DNA of 46,198 nucleotides from CAZGQY01 sp964528035. GTDB taxonomy: Bacteria; Pseudomonadota; Gammaproteobacteria; Methylococcales; UBA1147. Positions 1-9,444 of this stretch are shown piece after piece. Where the stretch lies: NCBI GenBank assembly GCA_964528035.1, contig CAZGQY010000010.1, forward strand, positions 1 to 46,198, given 5' to 3'. A program made the position numbers and the translations under genes. Each line of letters opens with the position of its first letter. Position 1 is the first letter of the stretch. The notes beneath the pieces are model-generated. The model was not told the origin of the DNA, did not search any database, and was given only the letters and a program-made list of their open reading frames with translations.

Positions 1-73
1 ACAAACAATAATCCTGCGTCAATCTTTCGCATTTTATTAAAACCTCGCTCCTTAGCAAATATACGCTGAATAA

Positions 74-3019
74 TTACATTACAGTTTCCAATCTGGAATG
101 TAATTGCTGACAACTTCTATACAACTTCCCCACTTCAGGAACCAGGTCATATTCGGCTATGAGTTTTTCGAAATTTGAGCCGGAAGCAAATAATGCCGGC
201 AATTCCTGGGAAACTGCAAATGCATGAACGTTGTACTTTTCTGCGATTACTAAGATATACAGATAATGAACAGCCCGAATAATATAATCAGGGTACTGAT
301 AGGTATCTAAAATTGGGGTAAGCAGGGCCTGCTGCAAAGACTTCGACGACTCCGATAAAGTAGCTTCGCCATCTGTGACCGTCGCAACCATGGAAAGAAT
401 CCTGACAGCCAAATCCTCATCAAAGTGTAACTCTGGCCACGGGTTAACAGGCTCCTGAATGTCGAATAATTTAGCAAACGCTTTTTGGTAGCACCAGGCA
501 AGGCTTGTCGCTACAGGTGCAAATATTGAACAACTATCAGGATTCGAATATTCGATAAATTTTTGAAACGAGGCCCGTCGAATATCATTTATAGAACGGT
601 CGAGTGGGTTATTCACCAAAATGCGATAACCCAGACCACCAATAAGAATGACTCGCGAAAGACCTTTAAAATTTTTATATTCTTCTAACAACAATTTAAT
701 TGCCTGAGCATCAATGGGCGTAATAGTCCAGGATAAAAACCCGATAAAATTGGCCGTCACACAGGTACTGCCTGTTGCCCTCCAGCTGTTAATTACGCAT
801 TGCACCTGTTCCGAAGAAATAGCCTGGCCCTGATACATATCTCCAGCCATTCGGTAAATTCCGGCATATAGTTTTACATGTCGAAAATCTTCGAAATTCT
901 GGTATTGAATACAGTTCAGAAAAAAACGCGCCAATAAAAGTTCCTGCCAATGCCTGTGCGTAAATCGAACCATGCCGGGACCGGTGGAAATAAATACATC
1001 GCTATTTAATAGCAAGGTACACAATTCATTATTTTCAATAAGTTCACAGGCTGTTATAAAGACTTCGCTTTCCCTGGAATTTCCCTTATTAATGAAAAAG
1101 TGTTGCCATTGCTTTTTAAGCTGAGTGGCTTCGCTTGATAAAATTTCATTATGAATTTCGCCCCGGGATTTATAAAAAAATAGCCAGGCAACAATTGAAA
1201 GTGAAATAAACAAATGCTCCAATTCAATGAATTCTTTGTTTTTTAAATGCCTGCCCACAAGACGACTATTCCTGAGAAATGTTTCTATTATCTGATTTAA
1301 TATCGATGCTTGAGTAATACGATATGCACCTGATAATTGTGCGGCTGTCGGTTTATAGTTGTTTAGCACCAGTGGCGTTAGTATCTTATCTAACAATTTA
1401 ATATTTTGGACATTACCAAGCCATGTTTTACAGTCTGGAAAAGCCTCAAGCGCCTGGTGTCTGGACAAGGGTAATATTTCATAGGTTGCAGAAGGATCAT
1501 CCGCCAATCGGTCTAAACCATAGACATCATTGCGAATAGCAACCACAATCGAAAAGCTGATATTTGACGAATACTGATGAACAACGAGTCTTAACAAACT
1601 GACAATGGTCGAGAGACTTATACTTGAATGATTGACCAAAAAATCATCTAACCCATCAAGAATAATTGCCACAGGCTGATCCTTGAATTTTTTCTCCAAC
1701 CATTCCATTGTACAATTTTCATCTGGAAATAAACTGTGAGCCCAATCCAGCCACCACACCCAAAGTCTCTCCCAGGTATAGGTTTGATCAGAAGAATCGG
1801 TCACTGTGACTTGTTGTAAAGGAATAAATAGTGGAATGGGCGTAGCACCTGGATTCGCTAAATATTCGCATCCCAATCGCCAGGTTATCATTCTCATAAC
1901 TGTTGACTTCCCAACACCCCCTGCGCCCGTTAATACCAACCGGGTAGGTAAATCGCTATCAGTAGTGATACGGTCTATGACAAACTGACAAGCATCCTCC
2001 TGACTGCCATTATCTCCTGTTGAAATTGTTGGAAGAGGCACAGAATCACTGAGTTCTTCAGGATTACCTGCTTTACCAATCAATGATTGAAACCCTGCAG
2101 TCTGATTTACCGCCTGAATCCTGGTTAATATTGAGTCAACGACAGATAATGAAATATCCTGGGGATATTGACTGACAATCTTTGCGACGATACCAACGAT
2201 AGGAGCATTTGATCGTTTCGGTATTTTAACGCTTTTATGGGTACCTCTGATACGAATCTGCTGCCTGTTTTGATCATCAAACCTGGGAACCGATTGATCG
2301 GAATCTGCACAGATATCTATAATAGAAGGTGTCGGTTGCTGCGAATCAAATGAATGCTTAAGGAAGCCTAAAAATAATTCATCAAGCTCTAAAAGCCATC
2401 GATTCTTCCACCTCAGGGCCGGGATAATATTGTTTCGACCCCAATCATTTTTTCCCTGACTCAAAAAACGAGTACTCTTCAATACTGGGAAAAACAGTGG
2501 ATAAAAACACTGATAGAAGATATTCAAAGAGTGTGTCACCACAGGAGAACCACCAAAGTGTGGCACCGCAATATTAATAACCTGGCGTGTTTTCCCCCAA
2601 AGACCAATACCTTGAATAGACTGATAGGCTTGATTGAGCAAATGCTTAACCACAAGTCCACCCGTACTATGGGTTACGAAAATAAAATGTTGATAGCCAG
2701 TAAATTCTGTTTCAATCCAGGTTTTCAAATCGTAGGCAGCCTGGGATACGCTGGTTCTGTGCCATAATTTTGAAGGGTAGGAGAAAGAAACAACATCCAT
2801 ATCCAAGCCAGCATTTTTTAAAACCCAGCCAGGCATTTTGCCCCATGTCAGGTTTGCATCTCCAAGAAAACCATGAACAAAAACCAGCAGACTTACCGAT
2901 TCTTTCTTAGGCTTAGTACTGGTATCGGATCTTTTACCAATCTTTGAATGGTGAATAACACCATATCGGCTGACTTCGTGCCAAAACTCACTATTAAAAG
3001 ATTGATTAGCTTTCATCAT
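74..3019 (-). CDS. alpha/beta-hydrolase-NACHT STAND NTPase (putative defence protein)
   Basis: A 981-residue protein joining two modules. The N-terminal part (about residues 40-280) is a lipase/esterase-type alpha/beta-hydrolase: an FVHGFLG oxyanion-loop motif at 47-53, nucleophile motif THSTGG with Ser118, a plausible acid among Asp239/Asp241 and a plausible catalytic His261. The central part is a NACHT P-loop NTPase with Walker A GAGGVGKST (Lys371) and Walker B ILDGLDD (about 453-459). A later FTHRHWQELLLARFF stretch is typical of the helical region after NACHT domains. The remaining roughly 300 residues are helical with no recognisable repeat and may be the sensor. In the STAND architecture an N-terminal effector is released when the C-terminus senses an infection product; here the effector would act on lipids or other esters. 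The gene follows dapB in the same direction after 107 bases. I chose the first of two adjacent ATGs; the ribosome site is weak. Domain calls are firm; the defence role is inference. Confidence 0.85.
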   Translation of the reverse strand: MMKANQSFNSEFWHEVSRYGVIHHSKIGKRSDTSTKPKKESVSLLVFVHGFLGDANLTWGKMPGWVLKNAGLDMDVVSFSYPSKLWHRTSVSQAAYDLKTWIETEFTGYQHFIFVTHSTGGLVVKHLLNQAYQSIQGIGLWGKTRQVINIAVPHFGGSPVVTHSLNIFYQCFYPLFFPVLKSTRFLSQGKNDWGRNNIIPALRWKNRWLLELDELFLGFLKHSFDSQQPTPSIIDICADSDQSVPRFDDQNRQQIRIRGTHKSVKIPKRSNAPIVGIVAKIVSQYPQDISLSVVDSILTRIQAVNQTAGFQSLIGKAGNPEELSDSVPLPTISTGDNGSQEDACQFVIDRITTDSDLPTRLVLTGAGGVGKSTVMRMITWRLGCEYLANPGATPIPLFIPLQQVTVTDSSDQTYTWERLWVWWLDWAHSLFPDENCTMEWLEKKFKDQPVAIILDGLDDFLVNHSSISLSTIVSLLRLVVHQYSSNISFSIVVAIRNDVYGLDRLADDPSATYEILPLSRHQALEAFPDCKTWLGNVQNIKLLDKILTPLVLNNYKPTAAQLSGAYRITQASILNQIIETFLRNSRLVGRHLKNKEFIELEHLFISLSIVAWLFFYKSRGEIHNEILSSEATQLKKQWQHFFINKGNSRESEVFITACELIENNELCTLLLNSDVFISTGPGMVRFTHRHWQELLLARFFLNCIQYQNFEDFRHVKLYAGIYRMAGDMYQGQAISSEQVQCVINSWRATGSTCVTANFIGFLSWTITPIDAQAIKLLLEEYKNFKGLSRVILIGGLGYRILVNNPLDRSINDIRRASFQKFIEYSNPDSCSIFAPVATSLAWCYQKAFAKLFDIQEPVNPWPELHFDEDLAVRILSMVATVTDGEATLSESSKSLQQALLTPILDTYQYPDYIIRAVHYLYILVIAEKYNVHAFAVSQELPALFASGSNFEKLIAEYDLVPEVGKLYRSCQQLHSRLETVM

Positions 3020-3126
3020 CTTAGACTAAACGTACATAAAGGTACGCATAGATAAGGACAAAGTCCCCCGCGAATTCACAGCATCTGTTTTGATTATAAG
3101 ATTAAACTATAATCACAAATTACCAA

Positions 3127-3933
3127 TCAATCATTCAATCCCAACACATCCTGCATATCGTAAAGCCCGGCAGGCTTATCACCTAACCAGGCTGCTGCGC
3201 GTACAGCACCATTGGCGAATGTCATTCGACTGGTCGCTTTATGGGTAATTTCAATTCGTTCACCTTCGTCGGCAAACATTACTGTGTGCTCTCCAACAAT
3301 ATCGCCTGCCCGAATAGTAGAAAAACCGATAGTTTTCGATTTGCGTTCACCAGTATGGCCTTCACGTGCATATACAGCGCAATCGGCCAAGTCTCTACCC
3401 AAAGTTTCCGCGACAACCTCACCCATACGAAGTGCTGTTCCCGATGGCGCATCCACTTTGTGCCGATGATGGGCCTCGATAACCTCTATATCCGTATATT
3501 CACCCATGACTGAAGCCGCAAGCTTTAACAATTTTAGCGAAAGATTCACACCAACGCTCATATTTGGCGCCAGAACAACCGGTATATTTGTTGCTGCCTG
3601 AGAAATTTCGGCGCGTTGCTCTACAGAAAACCCAGTGGTACCCATTACAAGCTTTTTACCTGCACTATGACAAGCCCGCAGATGCTCAATGGAAGGTCCT
3701 GGACGGGTAAATTCGATCAGCACGTCAAAATTGTCTATCACACTAATCAAATCATTACAAACAAGAACTCCTGTTGCTTGCAAACCCACCAACTGGCCCG
3801 AATCCTCGCCTATTAGCGGGCAATCCGGATGTTCTATTGCCGCGGTTAACTCAACACCTTCCGTCGAATCACAGGCTTGAATCAAACTTTTCCCCATGCG
3901 ACCCGCCGCACCCATTACCGCAATTTTGATCAT
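3127..3933 (-). CDS. dapB: 4-hydroxy-tetrahydrodipicolinate reductase
   Basis: DapB reduces 4-hydroxy-tetrahydrodipicolinate with NAD(P)H in the diaminopimelate/lysine pathway in the cytoplasm. The 268-residue protein has the usual family length. The N-terminal nucleotide-binding loop GAAGRMG lies at residues 8-14. The catalytic and substrate-binding stretch EAHHRHKVDAPSGTA is intact around residues 155-170, with the His-His pair and the Lys. It starts 8 bases after the end of dnaJ on the same strand, so it is almost certainly co-transcribed with the chaperone genes, an order common in gammaproteobacteria. In relatives carAB usually follows; here the hydrolase-NACHT gene does. Confidence 0.97.
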   Translation of the reverse strand: MIKIAVMGAAGRMGKSLIQACDSTEGVELTAAIEHPDCPLIGEDSGQLVGLQATGVLVCNDLISVIDNFDVLIEFTRPGPSIEHLRACHSAGKKLVMGTTGFSVEQRAEISQAATNIPVVLAPNMSVGVNLSLKLLKLAASVMGEYTDIEVIEAHHRHKVDAPSGTALRMGEVVAETLGRDLADCAVYAREGHTGERKSKTIGFSTIRAGDIVGEHTVMFADEGERIEITHKATSRMTFANGAVRAAAWLGDKPAGLYDMQDVLGLND

Positions 3934-3941
3934 TTCTTTTA

Positions 3942-5075
3942 TTAGCTTGTCAGTTTATCAAAAAACTGTTTTACGCCATTGAGCCAGGAATGAGCCTGAG
4001 GACTATGATGACTGCCACCTCCAATCAAGGATTCATCAAACTCCTGAATCAACCTTTTTTGCTCCTTGGTTAATCGAACCGGCGTTTCGATCTGAATTCG
4101 ACATAACAAATCTCCAACAGCGCCACCTCGCACTGGTTTTACCCCTTTCCCACGCACTCGGAACAATTTTCCGGTTTGTGTTTCTGCCGGGATTTTCAAT
4201 TTCACTTTACCGCCCAGTGTAGGTACACCCAATTCACCACCCAAAGCGGCTGTCGGAAAACTAATCGGTACTTCACAATACAGGTTTGCCCCATCTCGAG
4301 TAAAAATCGGATGATCCTTTACATGAACCTGTACATAAAGATCACCGGCAGGACCCGCATTTTGGCCAGCTTCGCCCTCCCCCGCCAAACGAATACGATC
4401 TCCAGTATCAACCCCGGCCGGAATCTTCACAGACAGAGTTTTATCCTCCTGAACACGTCCCTGACCATGGCATTCCCTGCAAGGATCCTTGATTTGCTTA
4501 CCGCTCCCGCGACAGGTTGGACACGTTTGTTGCACAGAGAAAAACCCTTGCTGCATACGTACATTTCCAACGCCATTACAAGTTCCACAAGTAACCGGTG
4601 TTGAACCCTTTTTTGCGCCACTGCCACGGCAAGAACCACAGGTCGTTAAAACCGGCACTCTGATCTTTATTTCAGATCCGGATACGGCTTCCTCTAACGA
4701 CAATTCGAGATCATAACGCAGATCAGAACCTGTTTGGACACTACTACGTTTGCGTCCACCACCGAATATATCGCCAAACACATCACCAAAAATATCGCTG
4801 AAAGCTTCCGCACCACCCCCAAAACCAGCACCTCCTGCTCCCATTGACGCATCAACGCCAGCGTGACCAAACTGATCGTAGGCTGAACGTTTTTTAGGAT
4901 CCGACAATACTTCGTAGGCTTCTTTCGCCTGTTTGAATTTTTCTTCCGCGTTCGGGTTATCTTTATTCCTGTCCGGATGAAATTTCATCGCCAAACGCCG
5001 GTAGCTTTTTTTCAGTTCGGCATCACTGGCGTTTTTCTGGACGCCTAACAATTGGTAATAATCTTCTTTTGCCAT
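3942..5075 (-). CDS. dnaJ: co-chaperone DnaJ (Hsp40)
   Basis: DnaJ delivers unfolded clients to DnaK and stimulates its ATPase. The 377-residue protein has the full type I layout: J-domain with the HPD motif near residue 33, a Gly/Phe-rich linker, four CxxCxGxG zinc repeats (CGSCRGSG, CGTCNGVG, CPTCRGSG, CRECHGQG), then the C-terminal client-binding domains. The frame is open upstream to a GTG at 5096, but I chose the ATG at 5075 because it gives the universal MAKEDYYQLLG start. The upstream codons fall inside a strong hairpin (5085-5108) that separates dnaK from dnaJ. Confidence 0.97.
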   Translation of the reverse strand: MAKEDYYQLLGVQKNASDAELKKSYRRLAMKFHPDRNKDNPNAEEKFKQAKEAYEVLSDPKKRSAYDQFGHAGVDASMGAGGAGFGGGAEAFSDIFGDVFGDIFGGGRKRSSVQTGSDLRYDLELSLEEAVSGSEIKIRVPVLTTCGSCRGSGAKKGSTPVTCGTCNGVGNVRMQQGFFSVQQTCPTCRGSGKQIKDPCRECHGQGRVQEDKTLSVKIPAGVDTGDRIRLAGEGEAGQNAGPAGDLYVQVHVKDHPIFTRDGANLYCEVPISFPTAALGGELGVPTLGGKVKLKIPAETQTGKLFRVRGKGVKPVRGGAVGDLLCRIQIETPVRLTKEQKRLIQEFDESLIGGGSHHSPQAHSWLNGVKQFFDKLTS

Positions 5076-5084
5076 AACATACAC

Positions 5085-5108
5085 AGCCGCCGGCACAGGC
5101 CGGCGGCT
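5085..5108 (-). promoter_or_regulatory. 10-bp hairpin between dnaK and dnaJ
   Basis: A perfect 10-bp inverted repeat (5085-5094 and 5099-5108) with a 4-base loop, almost all G:C, ends 9 bases before the dnaJ ATG. In the mRNA its 3' arm carries the only Shine-Dalgarno-like purine run (GGCGG) near that start. No U-run follows on the minus strand, so it is not a typical terminator. It could limit dnaJ translation relative to dnaK, or protect or process the dnaK transcript. The hairpin is seen directly; its role is inference. Confidence 0.6.
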
Positions 5109-5152
5109 TATCTCTTAATCTGAATTAACGGGAAACGACGAGTCGATTGATT

Positions 5153-7108
5153 CTATTTTTTATCTTCCTTAACCTCTTCAAATTCAGCATCCACGATATC
5201 ATCTGTTGTATCTGTGTTACCGGTGCCTGCGTCTGCAGAAGCACCAGCATCCGCTGCACCATCAACACCACCGCCGCTATCCGCTTCGGCTTGTTGGGTA
5301 TATACACGCTCAGCTAACTTACCGGATAGTTCGGTCAAAGTTTTGGTATTCGCTTCGATCAGTTCTTTGTCATCACCTTCCAGAGCTTTCTTCAGTTCAT
5401 CGATGGCCGATTCGATCTGAGTCTTTTCATCAGCTTCAACCTTATCGCCTAATTCATCCATGGATTTTTTTGTTGCATGTATCAGACCTTCTGCCTGATT
5501 ACGTGTCTCTACCATTTCATGCAATTTTTTATCTTCTTCCGCATGAGCCTCAGCATCCTTAATCATTTGGTCGACTTCTTCATCAGAAAGACCACTGGAT
5601 GCTTTAATAACAATCGACTGCGATTTACCTGTTGCTTTATCCTTGGCGGAAACATTTAAAATACCATTGGCATCAATATCAAATATCACCTCAATTTGCG
5701 GTACTCCACGCGGTGCAGGTGGAATATCAGTCAGGTCGAAACGACCCAGTGATTTATTACCCGAAGCCATTCCACGCTCACCCTGCAGCACATGCACTGT
5801 GACCGCACTTTGACTGTCTTCAGCAGTCGAAAATACCTGATTCTCTCGAGTAGGAATGGTTGTGTTCTTATTAATCAGGTTGGTCATAACACCGCCCAGG
5901 GTTTCAATCCCCAGCGACAATGGTGTAACGTCCAACAAAAGAACATCCTTAACATCACCACCCAGCACACCAGCCTGAATCGCTGCACCCATGGCTACTG
6001 CTTCATCCGGATTGACATCTTTTCGTGGTTCTTTACCGAAGAAATCGTTGACAATTTCCTGCACCTTGGGCATACGCGTCTGACCACCCACGAGGATCAC
6101 ATCGTCAATATCTGATGCAGACAAACCTGCATCCTTAAGCGCTGTGGCACACGGACCTTTAGTACGCTCAACCAGGTCATCAACAAGAGATTCCAGTTTT
6201 GCTCGAGTAAACTTAACATTCAAATGTTTGGGGCCACTGGCATCTGCAGTGATATAGGGCAAATTAACATCTGTTTGCTGGGTAGAGGATAATTCTATCT
6301 TAGCTTTTTCGGCACCTTCCTTAAGTCGTTGTAAAGCCAATGGATCATTATGTAAATCTATACCATTGTCTTTTTTAAATTCGTCCGCAAGATAGTCCAT
6401 AATACGCAGATCGAAGTCCTCACCACCAAGAAATGTATCACCGTTAGTGGCCAACACCTCAAATTGATGTTCACCTTCCACCTCGGCAATTTCAATAATG
6501 GATATGTCGAATGTACCACCACCCAGGTCATAGACAACCAATTTGGAATCTCCATGCTTTTTGTCCATCCCATAAGCCAAAGCTGCGGCAGTCGGCTCAT
6601 TGATTATCCGTTCGACTTCCAAACCGGCAATTCGACCGGCGTCTTTTGTTGCCTGACGCTGTGAATCGTTAAAATACGCCGGCACGGTTATTACCGCCTG
6701 AGTGACATCTTCACCCAAAAATGCTTCAGCATCTTTTTTCAATTTCATTAAAACCCGGGCAGATACTTCCGGCGCAGCCATTTTATTGCCATTAGCCTCA
6801 ACCCACGCATCACCATTCTCCGCTTCAACAATATTGTAGGGAACCATGTTAATGTCTTTTTGCACGACATCGTCTTTAAAACGCCGTCCAATTAGTCGTT
6901 TGATTGCAAATAATGTATTGGTTGGGTTAGTCACCGCCTGACGTTTTGCCGACTGTCCAACAAGGACTTCATCGTCCGTGGAAAACGCAACGATAGAGGG
7001 TGTAGTACGCGCGCCCTCACTATTCTCAATTACCCGGGCAGACCCGGCCTCAAGTACAGCAACACAGGAATTTGTCGTACCCAAATCAATCCCAATTATT
7101 TTTGCCAT
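5153..7108 (-). CDS. dnaK: chaperone DnaK (Hsp70)
   Basis: DnaK is the ATP-driven Hsp70 chaperone of the cytoplasm. The 651 residues start with the canonical MAKIIGIDLGTTNSCVAVLE phosphate loop. The second phosphate motif (YDLGGGTFDISI, about residue 195), the interdomain linker (DVLLLDVTPLSLGIE, about residues 387-401), the substrate-binding beta-sandwich and an acidic helical lid ending in EFEEVKEDKK are all present. A low-complexity Ala/Gly/Asp stretch precedes the C-terminus, normal for the family. It lies between grpE and dnaJ on the same strand, the standard chaperone operon order. Confidence 0.98.
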   Translation of the reverse strand: MAKIIGIDLGTTNSCVAVLEAGSARVIENSEGARTTPSIVAFSTDDEVLVGQSAKRQAVTNPTNTLFAIKRLIGRRFKDDVVQKDINMVPYNIVEAENGDAWVEANGNKMAAPEVSARVLMKLKKDAEAFLGEDVTQAVITVPAYFNDSQRQATKDAGRIAGLEVERIINEPTAAALAYGMDKKHGDSKLVVYDLGGGTFDISIIEIAEVEGEHQFEVLATNGDTFLGGEDFDLRIMDYLADEFKKDNGIDLHNDPLALQRLKEGAEKAKIELSSTQQTDVNLPYITADASGPKHLNVKFTRAKLESLVDDLVERTKGPCATALKDAGLSASDIDDVILVGGQTRMPKVQEIVNDFFGKEPRKDVNPDEAVAMGAAIQAGVLGGDVKDVLLLDVTPLSLGIETLGGVMTNLINKNTTIPTRENQVFSTAEDSQSAVTVHVLQGERGMASGNKSLGRFDLTDIPPAPRGVPQIEVIFDIDANGILNVSAKDKATGKSQSIVIKASSGLSDEEVDQMIKDAEAHAEEDKKLHEMVETRNQAEGLIHATKKSMDELGDKVEADEKTQIESAIDELKKALEGDDKELIEANTKTLTELSGKLAERVYTQQAEADSGGGVDGAADAGASADAGTGNTDTTDDIVDAEFEEVKEDKK

Positions 7109-7190
7109 TTAACTATTCTCCAAATAAATCATTAACGATGCTTCATATAAATAAACCTTATTACATGATGTGGGGATTCTGTCAGCAATT

Positions 7191-7823
7191 TCAAGCCTGC
7201 TCGTCTATTTTTACAGGTTCAGCAGGTTGTGCGACCACCACCATCGCCGGACGAATCAAACGCTCATTCAATAAGTAGCCTTTTTGAACAACCTTGATCA
7301 CTGTATTCGCCTCATGATCATTGGTCGGTTGCATCGCCATAGCTTGATGATATTCAGCGTTAAAAACCTCACCAACCGGATCGACCGCGACTATCATAAA
7401 CTTTTCAAAAGCTGAGGCTAACAGTCGTAGCGTTAATTCACTGCCTTCTTTGAGCTTGCCGATTTCTATTCCCTCTGCATCAGCAGCCTGGACACCCAAT
7501 TCAAGACTGTCAATAACCGGCAACAATTCTTTGCTAAATTTGTCGAGCGCGAATTTATGTGCATTTTGTAATTCTTTTTCACTGCGTCTGCGCAAATTAT
7601 CCATTTCGGCCTGCACTCGTAGCAATTTATCCCAATTGTCCTGGGCTTCCTGTCTCGAATCTTTCAACTGCTTTTGTAACTGTTCTTCCGAATCATCAGC
7701 ACTAGTGTCTTCGACCTTAGCACTTTCGGCAGGTAACTCTTCATCTGCAGCTATGTCATTGTCTTCAACAGACTTCAAGATTTCTTCTTCTGAAGGCTCA
7801 ATAGCCTGCTTTTCATCATTCAT
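7191..7823 (-). CDS. grpE: nucleotide exchange factor GrpE
   Basis: GrpE is the homodimeric exchange factor that releases ADP from DnaK. The 210-residue protein has an acidic disordered N-terminus, a long coiled-coil (about 50-110, including RVQAEMDNLRRR) and a C-terminal beta-domain containing NAEYHQAMAM and a PAMVVVA end, all typical. The ATG at 7823 is preceded by GGAG at a 7-base distance. It begins 347 bases downstream of hrcA, so it may have its own promoter in that gap in addition to read-through. Confidence 0.96.
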   Translation of the reverse strand: MNDEKQAIEPSEEEILKSVEDNDIAADEELPAESAKVEDTSADDSEEQLQKQLKDSRQEAQDNWDKLLRVQAEMDNLRRRSEKELQNAHKFALDKFSKELLPVIDSLELGVQAADAEGIEIGKLKEGSELTLRLLASAFEKFMIVAVDPVGEVFNAEYHQAMAMQPTNDHEANTVIKVVQKGYLLNERLIRPAMVVVAQPAEPVKIDEQA

Positions 7824-8170
7824 AGATTTTCTCCAACCTGCAAAATTACTCGATCTTTAATTCAACGATATTAATGTCAATGTAGCTATCTGGTCTCTCA
7901 ACCGAAGGGCGTACTCATTTGATCGTACAGACTGCTGCAACAGAGAGCTTACAACTAAGTTCCCAGAGGTGATCTGCACCCTAAACAAACTATGATCAAT
8001 ACCCTAAACGCCAAACCAAACTTGCTTCAATCAGTCATATAGATATATGCAGCAAACGATAGACATCCGATAAAAGTAGTTCGAATATCCAACCGATCCA
8101 ATTTGCTTTAAATCAAAGAGAAATACGTCGAACGCCTGGCAATTCGGTAAAGCAGACTACTATGAACGTT
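7824..8170. other. intergenic gap hrcA-grpE
   Basis: This 347-base stretch lies between hrcA and grpE, both on the minus strand. I looked for a sigma32-type promoter, a sigma70 -35/-10 pair with 16-18 base spacing, a second CIRCE element and a terminator, and found no convincing example. The size suggests a separate grpE-dnaK promoter, but I cannot point to it. No open frame here looks coding. Confidence 0.5.
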
Positions 8171-9229
8171 TTATGATGGGGGCATTGTTTGCTGATTCAA
8201 GGCCGTACCCAGTAATTTTGCTGTCAGATCAACCAGGGGAATCACTTTTTCGTATTCCATTCGTGTCGGCCCTATGACCGCCAAAACACCGACCCGCTGA
8301 TCATCAATAGAGTAAGATGAACTAACAACACTGCAGTTATCGAACGCATCGTAACCAGATTCTTCACCAATAAATATCTGAACCCCATCGGCATCCATAC
8401 ATTGATCCAGTAAATGTAGCAGTCCACGTTTCTGGTTAAATGCCTCGAATAGCTGCCTAAGACGTTCTACATTCGACAATTCAGAAAACTCCATTAAATT
8501 GGTTTGCCCGGTCAGGACAAAATCATCTTTCGCATTCTGCTTTCCAAAAGCCAAATTGGCCATTTCAATCGCATTAAGCATCTCCTGATTTACCTGCGCA
8601 TGGGTTTCTTTCAGTTCAACCATAACCTGCTTACGCAGATCCGACAGTTCTTGTCCCTTAAACACAGAATTGAGGTAATTAGACGCCTGTTGCAATTCAG
8701 CAGCACTAAATTCCCGGGAGGTATGAATAATTTTATTGTGTACTTCCTGCTCATTGGTCACCAGTATCACCAGAACACGGGTTCCACTTAAAGGTAGAAA
8801 CTCAATTTGACGCAAGGCTGCTGACTCTCTGCGAGGTACGGTAACAATACCGGCCATCTGGGTTACACTGGCAAGAAGACCTGACGCGGTTTCGATCAAC
8901 TTTTGACCATCATCCTGTGTAGATAAACCCTGTCTCAAAAGACTAATCGCTTGCCCCGCCAACGGTCGCACAGTCAGTAACGAATCAATGAACATTCTGT
9001 AGCCGGTAACCGTCGGAACCCGACCTGCGGAAGTATGAGGAGAACAAACCAAACCGCATTCCTCAAGATCTGCCATGACATTTCTTATGGTCGCGGGGCT
9101 CAGATTCACGCCAACGCCGCGCGATAGAGCACGCGAACCCACAGGTTGCCCTTCCTGTATATATCTTTCAATGAGCACCTTCAATAGTTGTTGCGCCCGT
9201 TCGTCTAAATCTGGAGAATTTTGTACCAT
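8171..9229 (-). CDS. hrcA: heat-inducible transcription repressor HrcA
   Basis: HrcA binds the CIRCE operator and represses chaperone genes; its folding by chaperonin senses heat stress. The 352-residue length is normal. The N-terminal winged helix contains ERYIQEGQPVGSRALSRG and LSPATIRNVMADLEECGLV, the most conserved HrcA stretches, followed by SPHTSAGRVPTVTGYRMFID. The C-terminal GAF-like domain includes IGPTRMEYEKVIPLVD. A degenerate CIRCE sits 22-48 bases upstream of the ATG, suggesting autoregulation. A CCCCATCTAT sequence on the minus strand at 9404-9413 resembles a sigma32 -10 element but lacks a properly spaced -35. Confidence 0.97.
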   Translation of the reverse strand: MVQNSPDLDERAQQLLKVLIERYIQEGQPVGSRALSRGVGVNLSPATIRNVMADLEECGLVCSPHTSAGRVPTVTGYRMFIDSLLTVRPLAGQAISLLRQGLSTQDDGQKLIETASGLLASVTQMAGIVTVPRRESAALRQIEFLPLSGTRVLVILVTNEQEVHNKIIHTSREFSAAELQQASNYLNSVFKGQELSDLRKQVMVELKETHAQVNQEMLNAIEMANLAFGKQNAKDDFVLTGQTNLMEFSELSNVERLRQLFEAFNQKRGLLHLLDQCMDADGVQIFIGEESGYDAFDNCSVVSSSYSIDDQRVGVLAVIGPTRMEYEKVIPLVDLTAKLLGTALNQQTMPPS

Positions 9230-9250
9230 AGCCTGAGAATCATGAATTAT

Positions 9251-9277
9251 TCAGCACTCACCCTTAGCGACTGCAAG
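9251..9277 (-). promoter_or_regulatory. degenerate CIRCE operator upstream of hrcA
   Basis: The CIRCE consensus is TTAGCACTC-N9-GAGTGCTAA. On the plus strand the sequence reads TCAGCACTC (9251-9259), exactly 9 bases, then GACTGCAAG (9269-9277). This matches 8 of 9 and 6 of 9 consensus positions with the exact spacer, directly upstream of hrcA. Location and spacing support it; the weak second arm lowers confidence. Confidence 0.65.
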
Positions 9278-9444
9278 TTAAAAACTAGCAACCCTGAATC
9301 CAGCTGTCAAGATCGCTATTCGTGCTTGGATGGAAATGCTCAACATGCTACCTTTGCAGAAAATAATACGCAAACAACAAATGCAATACGAACACCTCGA
9401 TAAATAGATGGGGTCTCGTCCTTATTCAGTGGGATATTCAGAAC

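Noticed and set aside
9380..9430. Sigma32 heat-shock promoter for hrcA
   Set aside because: CCCCATCTAT fits a -10 element, but the only TTGAA-like sequences are spaced 10 or 21 bases away, outside the normal range.
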